This document shows positions 1 through 8,928 of a DNA stretch of 64,000 nucleotides, piece by piece. The stretch is from Paenibacillus sp. FSL H7-0331 (GTDB lineage: Bacteria; Bacillota; Bacilli; Paenibacillales; NBRC-103111), in NCBI RefSeq assembly GCF_001956045.1, contig NZ_MRTH01000007.1, forward strand, positions 264,789 through 328,788, read 5' to 3'. Numbering within the stretch: position 1 is the first letter of the stretch; every line of letters begins with the position of its first letter. The notes beneath the pieces are model-generated. The model was not told the DNA's origin. It did not search any database and saw only the letters and a program-made list of their open reading frames with translations. The translations under genes and the position numbers were made by a program.

Positions 1-700
1 TGACCGTCGGCAATAAGCCCGGTAGTGAAATATGCAGCACCCGCTGCAGCCGGGTCGCCCCGTCCATTTTGGCCGCTTCGTATTGAGTCGGATCAATGCC
101 GCTTAGTGCGGCCAAATAGATGATGGAGCTCCAGCCCATATGCTGCCACACGTCGGAGGAGACGAATATCGTCTGAAACCATTCCGCCTTGCGCATGAAC
201 GGGATCGGATCGACACCGATTAGTACGAGCAGTTGATTGACCTTGCCCGTTTTCAAATCGAGAAACACATTGAGCATGCCGACGATAACCACAAGGGATA
301 AAAAATGAGGAATATAGGTAACGTTTTGCACCCATTTTTTTAAACTTTTATTATGGATTTCATAAATCACCAGTGCCAGCAAAATGGGAATCGGAAATCC
401 GACCACCAAGGAGTAAAGGCTTAGCGATATTGTATTCCACAGCAGCTCCCAGAAATAAGAAGATTCGAAAAAACGTTCAAAATGCTTGAATCCCACCCAG
501 GGACTGGCATTAATACCTCGGCTTGCTGAGAAATCCTTAAAAGCAATCTGGATCCCGTACATCGGAAAATATTTGAATACGATGTACCAGATGAATGGGA
601 TTGCCAGCATGATATAAAATTCATATTTGGATACTATCCGCCTCCAAAGCTGATGTCGCGGCTTATTTCGTACCGTCGATGCTATGATATGCGTGTTCAT
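1..700 (-). CDS. Sugar ABC transporter permease, LplB-type (3' end beyond window)
   Basis: About 233 codons are present; the C-terminus lies off the left edge. It is an inner-membrane subunit of a CUT1-type carbohydrate importer. The N-terminus is short and basic, followed by a hydrophobic segment (IMLAIPFIWYIVFKYFP) and a long periplasm-facing loop typical of LplB/YtcP-type permeases. The EAA loop that docks the ATPase is visible near residues 208-228 (YEAAKMDGATRLQRV, then LPGL). The start is the ATG at 700, behind GGGGAGTG. The gene follows the solute-binding protein by 85 bp in the same direction, so it is probably part of that operon. No ATPase gene is visible beside it. The exact sugar is unknown. 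Confidence 0.88.
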   Translation of the reverse strand, partial: MNTHIIASTVRNKPRHQLWRRIVSKYEFYIMLAIPFIWYIVFKYFPMYGIQIAFKDFSASRGINASPWVGFKHFERFFESSYFWELLWNTISLSLYSLVVGFPIPILLALVIYEIHNKSLKKWVQNVTYIPHFLSLVVIVGMLNVFLDLKTGKVNQLLVLIGVDPIPFMRKAEWFQTIFVSSDVWQHMGWSSIIYLAALSGIDPTQYEAAKMDGATRLQRVLHISLPGLLPTV

Positions 701-785
701 GAACGGATCACTCCCCACAATCTAGATGGGACAGGATTGCCGGTTGGCACTCCCGTCCCGCAAGACCTCCAATCTCGGCAGACAT

Positions 786-2375
786 TTATTTATTCATTGC
801 ATCGAAGGCTGTTTGATACGCTTGCTCAAGCTCGTCAATTTTCATCTTTTTCAATGTTGCCGTGTATTCTCCCCACTTATCGAAGCTGGTCTCACCCAAA
901 ATAAATTTGATCGCCGACTCCTGAACAAATTTGTCAATATCAGCTTTAATCGGTACGACTTTATCCGTAGCTTCTTTATTGAATATAGGCGCCCCATACA
1001 TCACTTTGGACGTGAACTTCTCCGAAACGGCGGAAACTTCTTTTGTTTTTTCGCTTAACACAATGTCATCAACAATGATTGTCGGGAACCCGCCGCCCGG
1101 TACCAGGTTGACTTGGCCCAATGCGGCCATAAATCCGCGAGGATCGTTCTTAATACTGTCCAAGATGACCGGCTTACCATTTTTCATCGTATAGCTCTGT
1201 CCTTCAATCCCGTAGTTGAAGAATTGACTCCCCTCTTCGCTGTAGAAGTAATCAACCCAACGGATAGCCGCCTCAGGGTTTTTATTGACCCTTGTGATGG
1301 CAAAAGTGCCAATAGGCGACGCGAGTGGGCTGCCTGTGCTGAGCAGCTGATCGCCATGAGGTCCTTTAATAGGGGCCATACCCGCAAATTGATTTTCGAC
1401 CTTGCTAAATGGATCGGATGCATAAATAAAGAACATGCCGTATAACGCTTGTGACAGATTGCTGCGCCACTTCGGCAGATCCTGGGCATAAAAGTCCGCA
1501 TAAAGCAGCTTTTCGGCATACAGCTTATTGAGGAACATCAGAAGTTCCTTATACCTGTCGTCACCAACCCATAACTTTACCTTATTGTTATCGATATTCG
1601 CGTTGGTCCCCAGTTGTCGATCCAAACCGAACGAACCTGCGAATGTGTTAAATACCATACCCGGATCACGCAATCCAAGCGGAATCTCGTCCTTTTTGCC
1701 GTTTCCGTTCGGGTCTTGATCGCGGAAGGCTCGCAGCACTGTGAACAGCTCATCGACATTGGTTGGCGCTTTCAGATTCAGTTTTGCCAGCCACTCTTGA
1801 TTAATCCATATTTTATCCCCGCGGCCTGCGGCCTGGAGACGAATTACCGGCAATGAGTAGATGTGGCCATCTGTAGCTGTAACCGTTTTTTTGGCTTCCG
1901 GATATTGATCGAACAGCTTTTTCAGATTAGGCGCATATTTCTCGATAAGACCTTCTAGGGGGATCAGCATTTGCTCCTGCATCCCGTATTTGGAGATGTC
2001 CGTATTACTTAAATCCGCCCTCAGGAACAAATCCGGTAGCTCATTGGAGGCGAACAGCAGGTTACGTTTCTCTGAGCAGCCTTGCGTTGGTGTTTCCTCA
2101 TAAGCCATTTTAATGCCGCTTTTTTTCTCGTACTCCTTCAGCACCAGGACATCCTTCCATGCCGCTTGGTTGGGATCTTTACAACCAAATACCCGCATGG
2201 ATACATCGGATTTGACGATCGGGAAACCGCTTGCATTTAATACCGAATTGGCCTTGTCACCTGCAGCTGCTGGTTCTTCTTTAGTAGCTTTGTCTCCAGA
2301 CGAACAAGCGCTGAGGAGGGAAGATACAGCCAGTACTGCTGCAAGCGTTGTTGTTAGCACTTTCAAATTTCTCAT
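786..2375 (-). CDS. Extracellular solute-binding lipoprotein, sugar ABC transporter (LplA-like)
   Basis: A 529-residue binding protein, long as in the LplA/YtcQ group. The N-terminus is a lipoprotein signal with a hydrophobic core and lipobox LLSAC, predicting lipidation at Cys24, followed by a flexible Ser/Gly/Lys/Ala linker. It would sit on the outer face of the membrane and deliver an oligosaccharide or glycoside to the permease downstream. The preceding kinase/regulator pair points to substrate-responsive induction. The ligand cannot be read from sequence. Confidence 0.9.
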   Translation of the reverse strand: MRNLKVLTTTLAAVLAVSSLLSACSSGDKATKEEPAAAGDKANSVLNASGFPIVKSDVSMRVFGCKDPNQAAWKDVLVLKEYEKKSGIKMAYEETPTQGCSEKRNLLFASNELPDLFLRADLSNTDISKYGMQEQMLIPLEGLIEKYAPNLKKLFDQYPEAKKTVTATDGHIYSLPVIRLQAAGRGDKIWINQEWLAKLNLKAPTNVDELFTVLRAFRDQDPNGNGKKDEIPLGLRDPGMVFNTFAGSFGLDRQLGTNANIDNNKVKLWVGDDRYKELLMFLNKLYAEKLLYADFYAQDLPKWRSNLSQALYGMFFIYASDPFSKVENQFAGMAPIKGPHGDQLLSTGSPLASPIGTFAITRVNKNPEAAIRWVDYFYSEEGSQFFNYGIEGQSYTMKNGKPVILDSIKNDPRGFMAALGQVNLVPGGGFPTIIVDDIVLSEKTKEVSAVSEKFTSKVMYGAPIFNKEATDKVVPIKADIDKFVQESAIKFILGETSFDKWGEYTATLKKMKIDELEQAYQTAFDAMNK

Positions 2376-2484
2376 ACAATTTCAGCCCCTTTTCTCTTCA
2401 AATTTCTAACTGAAATTATTATAGACCGTAGAGGAAGACGTCAGCGTACTACATTCTTATAATAAACATCAAATTATTGCTATA

Positions 2485-4092
2485 TTACTTTCCATACTTG
2501 CTCGCATACACGTGAGGCGTCTCTCCGATATGCTCTTTGAACACTTTAATAAAATAGCTATAGCTATTAAAGCCGACCATTTGATAAATTTCTTTAATCG
2601 AGCAGGCTCTCGTACGAATGAGCTGTGTGCTCCGTTCAATCCGGTAAGACGTTAAATATTCAGTAAAGGTCGTTTCGGTCTCCTCTTTAAACAGTCTGCT
2701 GAGATAAGATGGTGTGATATTCAGCTGGTCGGCCGTTTCTTCAAGAGTGACTCCGTGCCGGTAATCCTGCTGGATTCTCTGAATAGCCTGAGCTACATAA
2801 CGGGAATACCGGACAGACGTTTGGACCAGGCGCAGCTCTGCCAACAGCTTCCCAAATAATAGTTGAAGGTCGCGTTCGAGCTCCATCGCATTTTTCGGAG
2901 CTATGGGGCTGGCTTTCATTTCCTGAAAAATCCACTCCGAGTCCAGACCAGCTTTTTGTGCGATTTTGACGGCAAGCTGTATGAGCTCAGCACTGGCCCG
3001 TGCACTCCCGCGAGGGAAAGCGGCCTCATCTGCTGCGCATGTCTTGGCGATAGTCCGCATAATTCGCGACATTTCTTCGGTATCGCAAGCTTCCGCGGCC
3101 GCAAGCAGTTCTTTTTCTTGGCTAATAGAGACGTAGGATACAGGAGTCTCTCCCGACCGTAATGCCTTTGGCGTATATCCCTGCAGTTCGTCCAGCTTAA
3201 GCTGTAGGCTGGCATACTGGGCCGATACCGATGCGAGTGATCGGAACATGCCGGTTTGGACAAAAAGAGCCGCTGAGTTAAAATACAGTTCAAGCGATTT
3301 CCCCAGCCTTGCTTTTTTCGCTTCAATCCATTGAAGTAGACCGTTTTCGCTTCGCTCGTTCTCCCTGGATAGCAATAAACCGAATGATCCCCGCTCCAAA
3401 TAAACGACGCAGCCTGCTTCCGCTATAATCTGCAAGGACATGTCGGTAACAGACCGAATAAACAAAGTGAGCTCCTGCTCGTTCATCCGCATATGCAGCA
3501 CATCGAAATTCACCAGCTTCATCAACAGTAGCACATGCACCTGGTCATCCCTTCCATAGGGGAGATCCTTGAAATACTCATGATATTTATTCTGCTCAGA
3601 GGGCGTACCAGCACCGATTAACAGTTCTTTAAGATAGCTTTGACTAACCGCAGGACCAGCAGCCTCCCATTTCAGGCGCTCCCGCTGGCGGTCGTTTTGC
3701 TGCTTATGCTCAACCTGCAACTTCGCCTTAACCTTCTCCAGCACATGAATGAGCGTGTCTGCTGAAAGCCGATGCTTCAGCAAATAATCCATGGCCCCGA
3801 AATGCAATGATCCTCGAACGTAATCATAGGAATCGTAGCTGCTGAGGGCTATGATTCTTATTTGAGGATAGCGCTCGGATAAGTGACGAATCAGCTCGAT
3901 ACCGTCCATCCCAGGCATATTCATATCAACAATCATCAAATGAGGGTTTATTTCCCTAACGAGCTGGAGTGCTTCCAGCCCGTCTCCCGCTTCAGCGCAT
4001 AATGTAAAACCGCATCGTTCCCAATCAATAATGGACCTTAGGTGGTTGCGAACAAGCAGTTCATCATCAACGGCTATGACTTTCAATAACAT
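2485..4092 (-). CDS. Response regulator with AraC-type DNA-binding domain (YesN-like)
   Basis: 535 residues. The N-terminal receiver domain (about 1-120) has acidic residues DDE at 9-11 and the predicted phospho-acceptor Asp56 in IVDMNMPG. A long middle region follows, then two AraC helix-turn-helix motifs at about 430-535 (LEETADQLNITPSYLSRLFK and IYQMVGFNSYSYFIKVFK). The start overlaps the end of the kinase gene by 26 nt, so the pair is translationally coupled. It most likely activates the solute-binding protein and permease genes downstream. Family knowledge: YesM/YesN pairs control carbohydrate-utilisation operons in Bacillus relatives. Confidence 0.92.
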   Translation of the reverse strand: MLLKVIAVDDELLVRNHLRSIIDWERCGFTLCAEAGDGLEALQLVREINPHLMIVDMNMPGMDGIELIRHLSERYPQIRIIALSSYDSYDYVRGSLHFGAMDYLLKHRLSADTLIHVLEKVKAKLQVEHKQQNDRQRERLKWEAAGPAVSQSYLKELLIGAGTPSEQNKYHEYFKDLPYGRDDQVHVLLLMKLVNFDVLHMRMNEQELTLFIRSVTDMSLQIIAEAGCVVYLERGSFGLLLSRENERSENGLLQWIEAKKARLGKSLELYFNSAALFVQTGMFRSLASVSAQYASLQLKLDELQGYTPKALRSGETPVSYVSISQEKELLAAAEACDTEEMSRIMRTIAKTCAADEAAFPRGSARASAELIQLAVKIAQKAGLDSEWIFQEMKASPIAPKNAMELERDLQLLFGKLLAELRLVQTSVRYSRYVAQAIQRIQQDYRHGVTLEETADQLNITPSYLSRLFKEETETTFTEYLTSYRIERSTQLIRTRACSIKEIYQMVGFNSYSYFIKVFKEHIGETPHVYASKYGK

Positions 4093-5827
4093 GGCTTTGC
4101 TCCCTTCTCACTTGGGGAATTGTAATTTCTACTGTCGTAAACACCCCGACTTGACTGTATACTTTTAGCCCATAGGGCTCACCGAAGGTAAGCTGCAGCC
4201 GCTCCCTTATATTACTAAGTCCTATGCCCCCGGATTGACTGGGGTCTGCATGTCCATGATTATTACATAGCCTTTCAAGTAGATCAGTGGATATGCCGAT
4301 CCCATCATCCGTTACGCTAAGCCTGAGTTGCTCCGGGCCATCGCAATAAACCCGAATCGATATGGTTCCTTCCTGATCTGTAGTCGCGAGGCCATGATTC
4401 ATCGCATTTTCGACTATTGGCTGCACAATCAGCTTCGGGATGAGACAATCTAGTGCCTCGTCCTCTACCTTTACGTTCACCGTAATCCGATCTAAAAATT
4501 TATATCGCTGGATACGCACATAACGCTCGACCTGCTCAAGCTCCTCCTGGACCAGAATCATCTCGCGTTTCGGATCGATGGCAAATCGCATCAGCTCAAT
4601 CAGTGAGCCAGAGATCTCTTCGATATTGGCTGCATGCTGAATCCGCGCCAAATATTTGATCGTATTCAACGTATTATATAAAAAATGCGGCTTGATCTGA
4701 GCCTGTAGTGCCCGATATTCGGCTTCACGCCGCTCGCGCTCCTCAGACTTGACCTTATGCAGCAGTTCCTGAACATGATCCATCATGGAAACGAACATTT
4801 CGCTAAGCTGGCCGATTTCGTCGTCGTTTTTGATCCGGGGCCTTGCATTGATGTGTCCCTCCCGAACGAGCTTCATGGCGCTATGCAACCGCTTTATATT
4901 TTTGGCCATCTGTTTAGAGAGGAAAATGGAGATGAGCAGAACGGCAATGAGCACGACTACTGCCATTGTAATAGTCTGGTTTCTGATGCCGTTCACCTCG
5001 CTCAATAACACACTTAACGGTACCATCGCAATTGTTGACCAGCCGGTATAAGCCGATTGGAACTGTACGACCAAATACGACCGGTTCTCCATCACGAGCT
5101 TGCTGCTTTTCCATTGACCAGGGACTGCTCCCGAAAGCAGGGAGATTAGCTCCTTATCCTGGAGCTGAGTGCGTATTCTCTCAGATCTGGAATCATAAAT
5201 AATGGTTCCGCTTTCATTTGTGACTGAAACAACCGTTTCGGATAACGGCTCGATGTCGTAAACCTGCTTGACGAGATTTGGATCAAAATCGACAATACAT
5301 AGTCCGATTAGGTCCCCATTTGACAGTACAGGACGTACAAGCATGATCCGCCCGTTGCCGGATGGATCAAAGAGCAGGTGCCTCCGATTCTCGCGGATGC
5401 GCGGGTCCTCCCAAAGCGATTTTACAAATTCCGGGTTCCCCCTGCGGTTGCCGGTATAGTATACCAAGTCTCCCTTGCCTATAACGGTGATCTGCTGCAC
5501 GTAATTTTTGAAGGCGGTCATGGAGCTTAGAAACTCCTCTACTGCTTTCTTTTCCTTAAACCATTCCAGCGTTGGCGCCTCCGTCTGACTCAGGAGACTT
5601 TGATGAATTAAATCCCGGATTACTATGGCTTTGGCCATGTTATCGACCTCCTCAACCATCGACTGCAGGTTCGTATTCGCCCCCTGGATACGGTCTGAAA
5701 TATAGGAAGTCGCGTTACGCTCAATGACCTTGGCTGAATTGTAGTAAGAACTATAGGCAATCGGGATAATTGCAAGAAGAACTGCCAATCCGAAAGCGGT
5801 GAACATCTTTCCTTGGATCGTTTTCAC
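4067..5827 (-). CDS. Sensor histidine kinase, YesM/LytS-like (HisKA_7TM-less, HAMP + His_kinase)
   Basis: 586 residues: a transmembrane helix at about 10-28, an extracellular dCache-like sensing region at about 30-280, a second helix at 285-304, a HAMP domain at about 304-356, a histidine phospho-acceptor region with His381 in QIKPHFLYNTLN, and a GHKL ATPase domain with N box (IVENAMNHG, about 471-479), DDGIGI (507-512) and GGIGLSN (533-539). The PHFLYN signature places it in the His_kinase family that pairs with AraC-type regulators, and the partner is the overlapping downstream gene. It probably senses an extracellular sugar or binding-protein complex. No neighbouring LacI-type repressor is seen. 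Confidence 0.92.
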   Translation of the reverse strand: MKTIQGKMFTAFGLAVLLAIIPIAYSSYYNSAKVIERNATSYISDRIQGANTNLQSMVEEVDNMAKAIVIRDLIHQSLLSQTEAPTLEWFKEKKAVEEFLSSMTAFKNYVQQITVIGKGDLVYYTGNRRGNPEFVKSLWEDPRIRENRRHLLFDPSGNGRIMLVRPVLSNGDLIGLCIVDFDPNLVKQVYDIEPLSETVVSVTNESGTIIYDSRSERIRTQLQDKELISLLSGAVPGQWKSSKLVMENRSYLVVQFQSAYTGWSTIAMVPLSVLLSEVNGIRNQTITMAVVVLIAVLLISIFLSKQMAKNIKRLHSAMKLVREGHINARPRIKNDDEIGQLSEMFVSMMDHVQELLHKVKSEERERREAEYRALQAQIKPHFLYNTLNTIKYLARIQHAANIEEISGSLIELMRFAIDPKREMILVQEELEQVERYVRIQRYKFLDRITVNVKVEDEALDCLIPKLIVQPIVENAMNHGLATTDQEGTISIRVYCDGPEQLRLSVTDDGIGISTDLLERLCNNHGHADPSQSGGIGLSNIRERLQLTFGEPYGLKVYSQVGVFTTVEITIPQVRREQSHVIESHSR

Positions 5828-6232
5828 TGATGACGCCCTCCCATGAAGGTTAGATTGTTTAATTGCTTGAGAAGTATGGGGATATAATTCTTTATAGTAG
5901 GTTATTGTATCACAAAAAAATTTCTAGACTATTCTTAATATTGTTGCTGTTGAGAGAAGACACTCGTACGTCTTCAGCAAGGTACGATATGATTCGTACT
6001 TTTCAGAAAGCATGATCATGCAGTCGTTCTTGAAACAACCATATACAGGCTTCTACGGGTATAGTCTTAATATCCACCTCTAAAGTTGTTAACGTCCTCA
6101 CAACTTGTGCATGATTACATACCATACCTATAGATACATTTGAGTAAAGCAAGCAATACGCCGGTTTTCCCTATGGTCCCATGGGATATTGCGTTGTTAG
6201 TATGATTAATAGTTGGAGTTGGTGATATTCTT
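5828..6232. other. 405-bp intergenic region between divergent genes
   Basis: This holds the promoter regions of the leftward kinase operon and the rightward SGNH gene. A perfect 6-bp inverted repeat (GTACGA/TCGTAC) separated by 6 bp lies at 5982-5999 and could be an operator. A weak -10-like TACAAT faces the kinase gene near 5905-5912. I see no ORF worth calling and no riboswitch pattern. Confidence 0.4.
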
Positions 6233-6877
6233 ATGATCTATACAGCTCTTGGAGATTCTATTACATTTGGTGAAAATGCTTCCTCTTTAGCAAAAGCATA
6301 TCCTCATTTAACTGTGTCTATATTAAACTCAAGTTCATGTAAGGTTCGTGGGTTGGTTTTGGCTCGGCCTGGTTGGAGCAGTTCTGATCTATTGGATGCC
6401 GTGATATGGCGGGGAGACTCTATAATTAGTCGTTCTGCTGTTGTTTCAGTATGGATCGGAGGAGTGGACTTAGCTAATGCGGCACTCTTTACATTTAGAA
6501 CCAAGCAACCACTAGCTGCCAAACACTTTGTAGCCAACTATAGGCGAAATTTAAGTGGCATTTTTACTCGAATCAAAAAAGGAAGCCATGCTCGGATCAT
6601 TTGCTGCACGCAATATAATCCATTTCCTAACAGCCCGCTTTCGGTTGAGTGGGTGGACGGATTAAATCGTACGATCCACGAGCTCGCCCATAGTTATGAT
6701 GTAATTGTAGCTCCCGCTCATACGTGGTTTGAAGGAAAACAGGCAGATCTTTTGTATGGATATCGAAATGGAAAGATTGAAGACGCGTTGAGCGGATTTT
6801 TGCCCATTCATCCGAATGACCGGGGGCATCGAGTTATCGCAACGAAATTGGCACCATATCTGATCCCCCGGAAGTAG
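6233..6877 (+). CDS. SGNH/GDSL-family hydrolase-like protein
   Basis: 214 residues. The GDS block with the nucleophile Ser9 (ALGDSITFGE) opens the protein directly, without a signal peptide, so it is predicted cytoplasmic. A WIGGVDLAN segment at about 80-90 resembles block III (GxND, here GGVD), and IHPNDRGH near residue 193 supplies the catalytic His. The usual DxxH Asp is not present: LPIH is found three residues before and up to the His. The start is the ATG at 6233 behind GGAG. Members act as esterases or lipases; the substrate is unknown. It is a single-gene unit ending before a bidirectional hairpin. Confidence 0.8.
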   Translation: MIYTALGDSITFGENASSLAKAYPHLTVSILNSSSCKVRGLVLARPGWSSSDLLDAVIWRGDSIISRSAVVSVWIGGVDLANAALFTFRTKQPLAAKHFVANYRRNLSGIFTRIKKGSHARIICCTQYNPFPNSPLSVEWVDGLNRTIHELAHSYDVIVAPAHTWFEGKQADLLYGYRNGKIEDALSGFLPIHPNDRGHRVIATKLAPYLIPRK

Positions 6878-7219
6878 TCTCTCATACGAGGGGATATGGA
6901 CATAAGCGATTAAAACTACACAATGCTTACTCGGCGATGACGTTCCTAGCGGTACATGTTCATGCTGTGCAGTCCAATGGTATATGCTGATTGAACCTTA
7001 TAAACTCATGGTACAGCTGGTCGAGTAGACCGCAGCTAGTCTGGCACAAAAGGCCTCAGTTCGGAGAATTGTCCGAGCTGAGGCCTTTTGTTGTAGCAAG
7101 AACTCGAAGCCCTCGCCTCACATTAATGTTCAACTATGCCCACGTACTTCTACATAACGTACACGCGGCTGCCAAATCGGGACGAAATAGGCCAGGTTCA
7201 TGAACAGCTCCAAAGTCTA
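6878..7219. other. Intergenic region between convergent genes
   Basis: Apart from the strong terminator hairpin listed separately, I see no coding signal or repeat here. Confidence 0.4.
7048..7090. terminator. Bidirectional intrinsic terminator
   Basis: A 12-bp arm AAAAGGCCTCAG is answered by CTGAGGCCTTTT, with an inner TTCGGA/TCCGAG pairing and a short loop. There are A's on one side and T's on the other, so it can end both the rightward SGNH gene and the leftward gene at 7220-8365. Confidence 0.8.
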
Positions 7220-8365
7220 TCAGTCCAAAAATTGTTTTTCTCCAGCAATAAAGTCCTTCAAAGGGATAAGCTTGCGTGCTCCCCTATTCCCTGTTTCCGT
7301 TATTACGTTTCCATTTTCATCAACTGTTTGTATGATATAATCGCCAGTGAGTAAGTTGTAATCCTCCTCATCGGCATTATCCATTGTGCGATCACCATTG
7401 AAATAGGAACCTAATGTGGCACCAATTAAATACCAATCATTATCTTGAAATCTAAATCGATACGAATAATACCAACGCCAATTACTACCACCATAAAATT
7501 TGAGCAGCACCGATCCTCTATCAATTGTGATACTGTCAAATGGGTCACCGAAGACTCCGCCTTCATCATTTTTCAAGACAGCTTTGTCGGCAGTAATTGA
7601 ATTAGTGTAGGTTCCATCCTCATTTCCCAGGGCAATAATCAACGCACGTGATGGCACCTCTTTTGTAATTGGAGGGCCCTCTATGATGGCGACAATATCG
7701 GTAATTCCATCTTTATTCAAATCACCCTTAGCCTGTGCCGCATCTCCCGTTGCCCCCTCCAAAATATGCCAACCCTTGGGAATTAAGCCTTTGATCTCGT
7801 CTGTAGGGTCAATATCTACCGACGGGATGGAGTTACTTATTATATTTAATATGTATACGGCTGATTGATCTTTAACTTGTAAAACACTCGTCAACCCTTG
7901 TATAGATTCCATCATCTCCTCTACATATAATTTCATTTCTTCCGTTCTCTTATCGACTTGGTATAACGCACGGCTTTTCTCGGAATTATCGAAATCATAC
8001 GCCTTGGCATGTCGTAGTTTTTCCAGCTTCCGATTAATCTCGGCTAAGCTCTTATCATAGCCTGCTTCATTCGGTTTGTTATCACTCCCGAGCGTCATCT
8101 TCACATACTGATTGATGTAGAACGGGTAAGTCCCTTCATTTCTGTTGCCTTCGTGAGCATACATAGTTCCCCCGCCATTATAATTCAAATTGAAACGAAC
8201 GACAGCAGCATTAATTTTAGACAAGTTGGACCTGATGGAATCAGATTTATCTCTTAATGCTTTATTAGCAGCCGTCATTCTTAACGTCTCTTCATGGAAA
8301 CAACCACCCATTTCAAAAAACAAAAAGGGCTGTTTCTCCTTTGGCAGCGAAGCCGTGTAACGCAA
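7220..8365 (-). CDS. Uncharacterised protein with FG-GAP/EF-hand-like motif, probably 5'-truncated
   Basis: I do not recognise a named family. The middle is helical and charged (about residues 60-150). The C-terminal half carries GDLNKDGITDIVAIIEG, a calcium-loop/VCBS-like motif often found in exported proteins, followed by beta-rich sequence with many Asp, Gly and aromatic residues. No signal peptide or lipobox is present, which is unusual for such a protein. The longest frame begins at a TTG inside the ssrA-linked terminator repeat and has no ribosome-binding site. A more natural start may be an internal ATG near 8276-8312, or the true 5' end may have been lost by recombination at that repeat. 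Function unknown. Confidence 0.55.
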   Translation of the reverse strand: MRYTASLPKEKQPFLFFEMGGCFHEETLRMTAANKALRDKSDSIRSNLSKINAAVVRFNLNYNGGGTMYAHEGNRNEGTYPFYINQYVKMTLGSDNKPNEAGYDKSLAEINRKLEKLRHAKAYDFDNSEKSRALYQVDKRTEEMKLYVEEMMESIQGLTSVLQVKDQSAVYILNIISNSIPSVDIDPTDEIKGLIPKGWHILEGATGDAAQAKGDLNKDGITDIVAIIEGPPITKEVPSRALIIALGNEDGTYTNSITADKAVLKNDEGGVFGDPFDSITIDRGSVLLKFYGGSNWRWYYSYRFRFQDNDWYLIGATLGSYFNGDRTMDNADEEDYNLLTGDYIIQTVDENGNVITETGNRGARKLIPLKDFIAGEKQFLD

Positions 8366-8400
8366 AAAGGAGCCTGCTACCGTACTTCAGTGGCCAAGCT
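8352..8400 (-). repeat. Left half of an ssrA-linked terminator repeat split by the ger element
   Basis: These 49 bp match 19356-19404 at 46 positions by eye. The matching right half (12714-12744) lies 4.3 kb away, on the other side of the ger element. Together the two halves rebuild the 75-bp sequence found whole at 19356-19430. On the minus strand the intact version is a hairpin (GGAGC/GCTCC arms) followed by T's, as expected for a terminator after an ssrA 3' end. Confidence 0.85.
8396..8400 (+). repeat. Target-site duplication AAGCT, left copy
   Basis: AAGCT directly abuts the left terminal inverted repeat, with an identical copy beyond the right end. The uninserted paralogous site at 19400-19404 has AAGCT once. 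Confidence 0.85.
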
Positions 8401-8425
8401 TGTGACTTGAATCATAATCTTGCCG
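8401..8425 (+). repeat. Terminal inverted repeat, left (TIR-L)
   Basis: Begins TGTGACTTGAA and ends TTGCCG. It matches the reverse complement of 12689-12713 at 22 of 25 positions by eye. Confidence 0.85.
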
Positions 8426-8539
8426 TGCGTTGATGCATATAATTGCCGAAAATCTATGTATAAAGACAATAAATCATTAGTAGGATATGTCTGAAGCATA
8501 TTTTTGCCTAAAGTTCCTAGTTGAAGCATTTCGCTGCCA
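8407..8539 (+). repeat. Left-end array of four 19-bp subterminal repeats
   Basis: Copies at 8407-8425, 8430-8448, 8491-8509 and 8521-8539, all in the same orientation, share YTGAWGCATWnnnnTGCC. The first is part of the terminal inverted repeat. Spacing is irregular (start-to-start 23, 61 and 30 bp), as for transposase binding sites rather than a satellite. Confidence 0.8.
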
Positions 8540-8703
8540 ATAGTTCTTGAATGACACGTGTGTGTGGAAATAATAAATATATTAGATTAGACTGATCATT
8601 AAGCTATCGAACGGGCAGATTAAGATACATGATTATGTTAAAAACCCCACTCTATGTGGTAATCATTTCGTATATGGTTTATTCCTGGTATTTAAAAGAA
8701 AGA

Positions 8704-8787
8704 GGACCCCTAAAATCAATTTTGTTTTCTTTTTCTTGGATAATGTTAAGTCCCAAGATGGAAAATTGAGATTTGGGCCCTTTTTTG
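8704..8787 (+). terminator. Large hairpin with T-tract upstream of the ger promoter
   Basis: Arms of about 20 bp at 8704-8723 and 8762-8780 (GGACCCCTAAAAT... against ...ATTTGGGCCC) enclose a smaller CTTGG/CCAAG hairpin, and six T's follow at 8781-8786. In the plus direction this is a terminator-like structure that could insulate the ger operon from transcription entering through the left end. It lies inside the element. Confidence 0.55.
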
Positions 8788-8864
8788 TTCTTTAATGACT
8801 TCGACGGGAAAAGCATCGCTACAGTTTCACAAAAGCCAAGTATTTTGTACATATTTCCACGCAT

Positions 8865-8895
8865 TGAATAATGTGAGGCAATTAATTCCATAATA
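8865..8895 (+). promoter_or_regulatory. Sigma-G-like promoter of the ger operon
   Basis: TGAATA (8865-8870), an 18-bp spacer and CATAATA (8889-8895) match the known forespore sigma-G pattern (roughly GNATR, 17-18, CATNNTA). It ends 33 bp before the first start codon, as expected for germinant-receptor operons, and lies inside the mobile segment, so the operon moves with its own forespore promoter. Confidence 0.75.
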
Positions 8896-8928
8896 ACTCT
8901 AACGTTTTTAGTGGAAGGTGATTCATTC

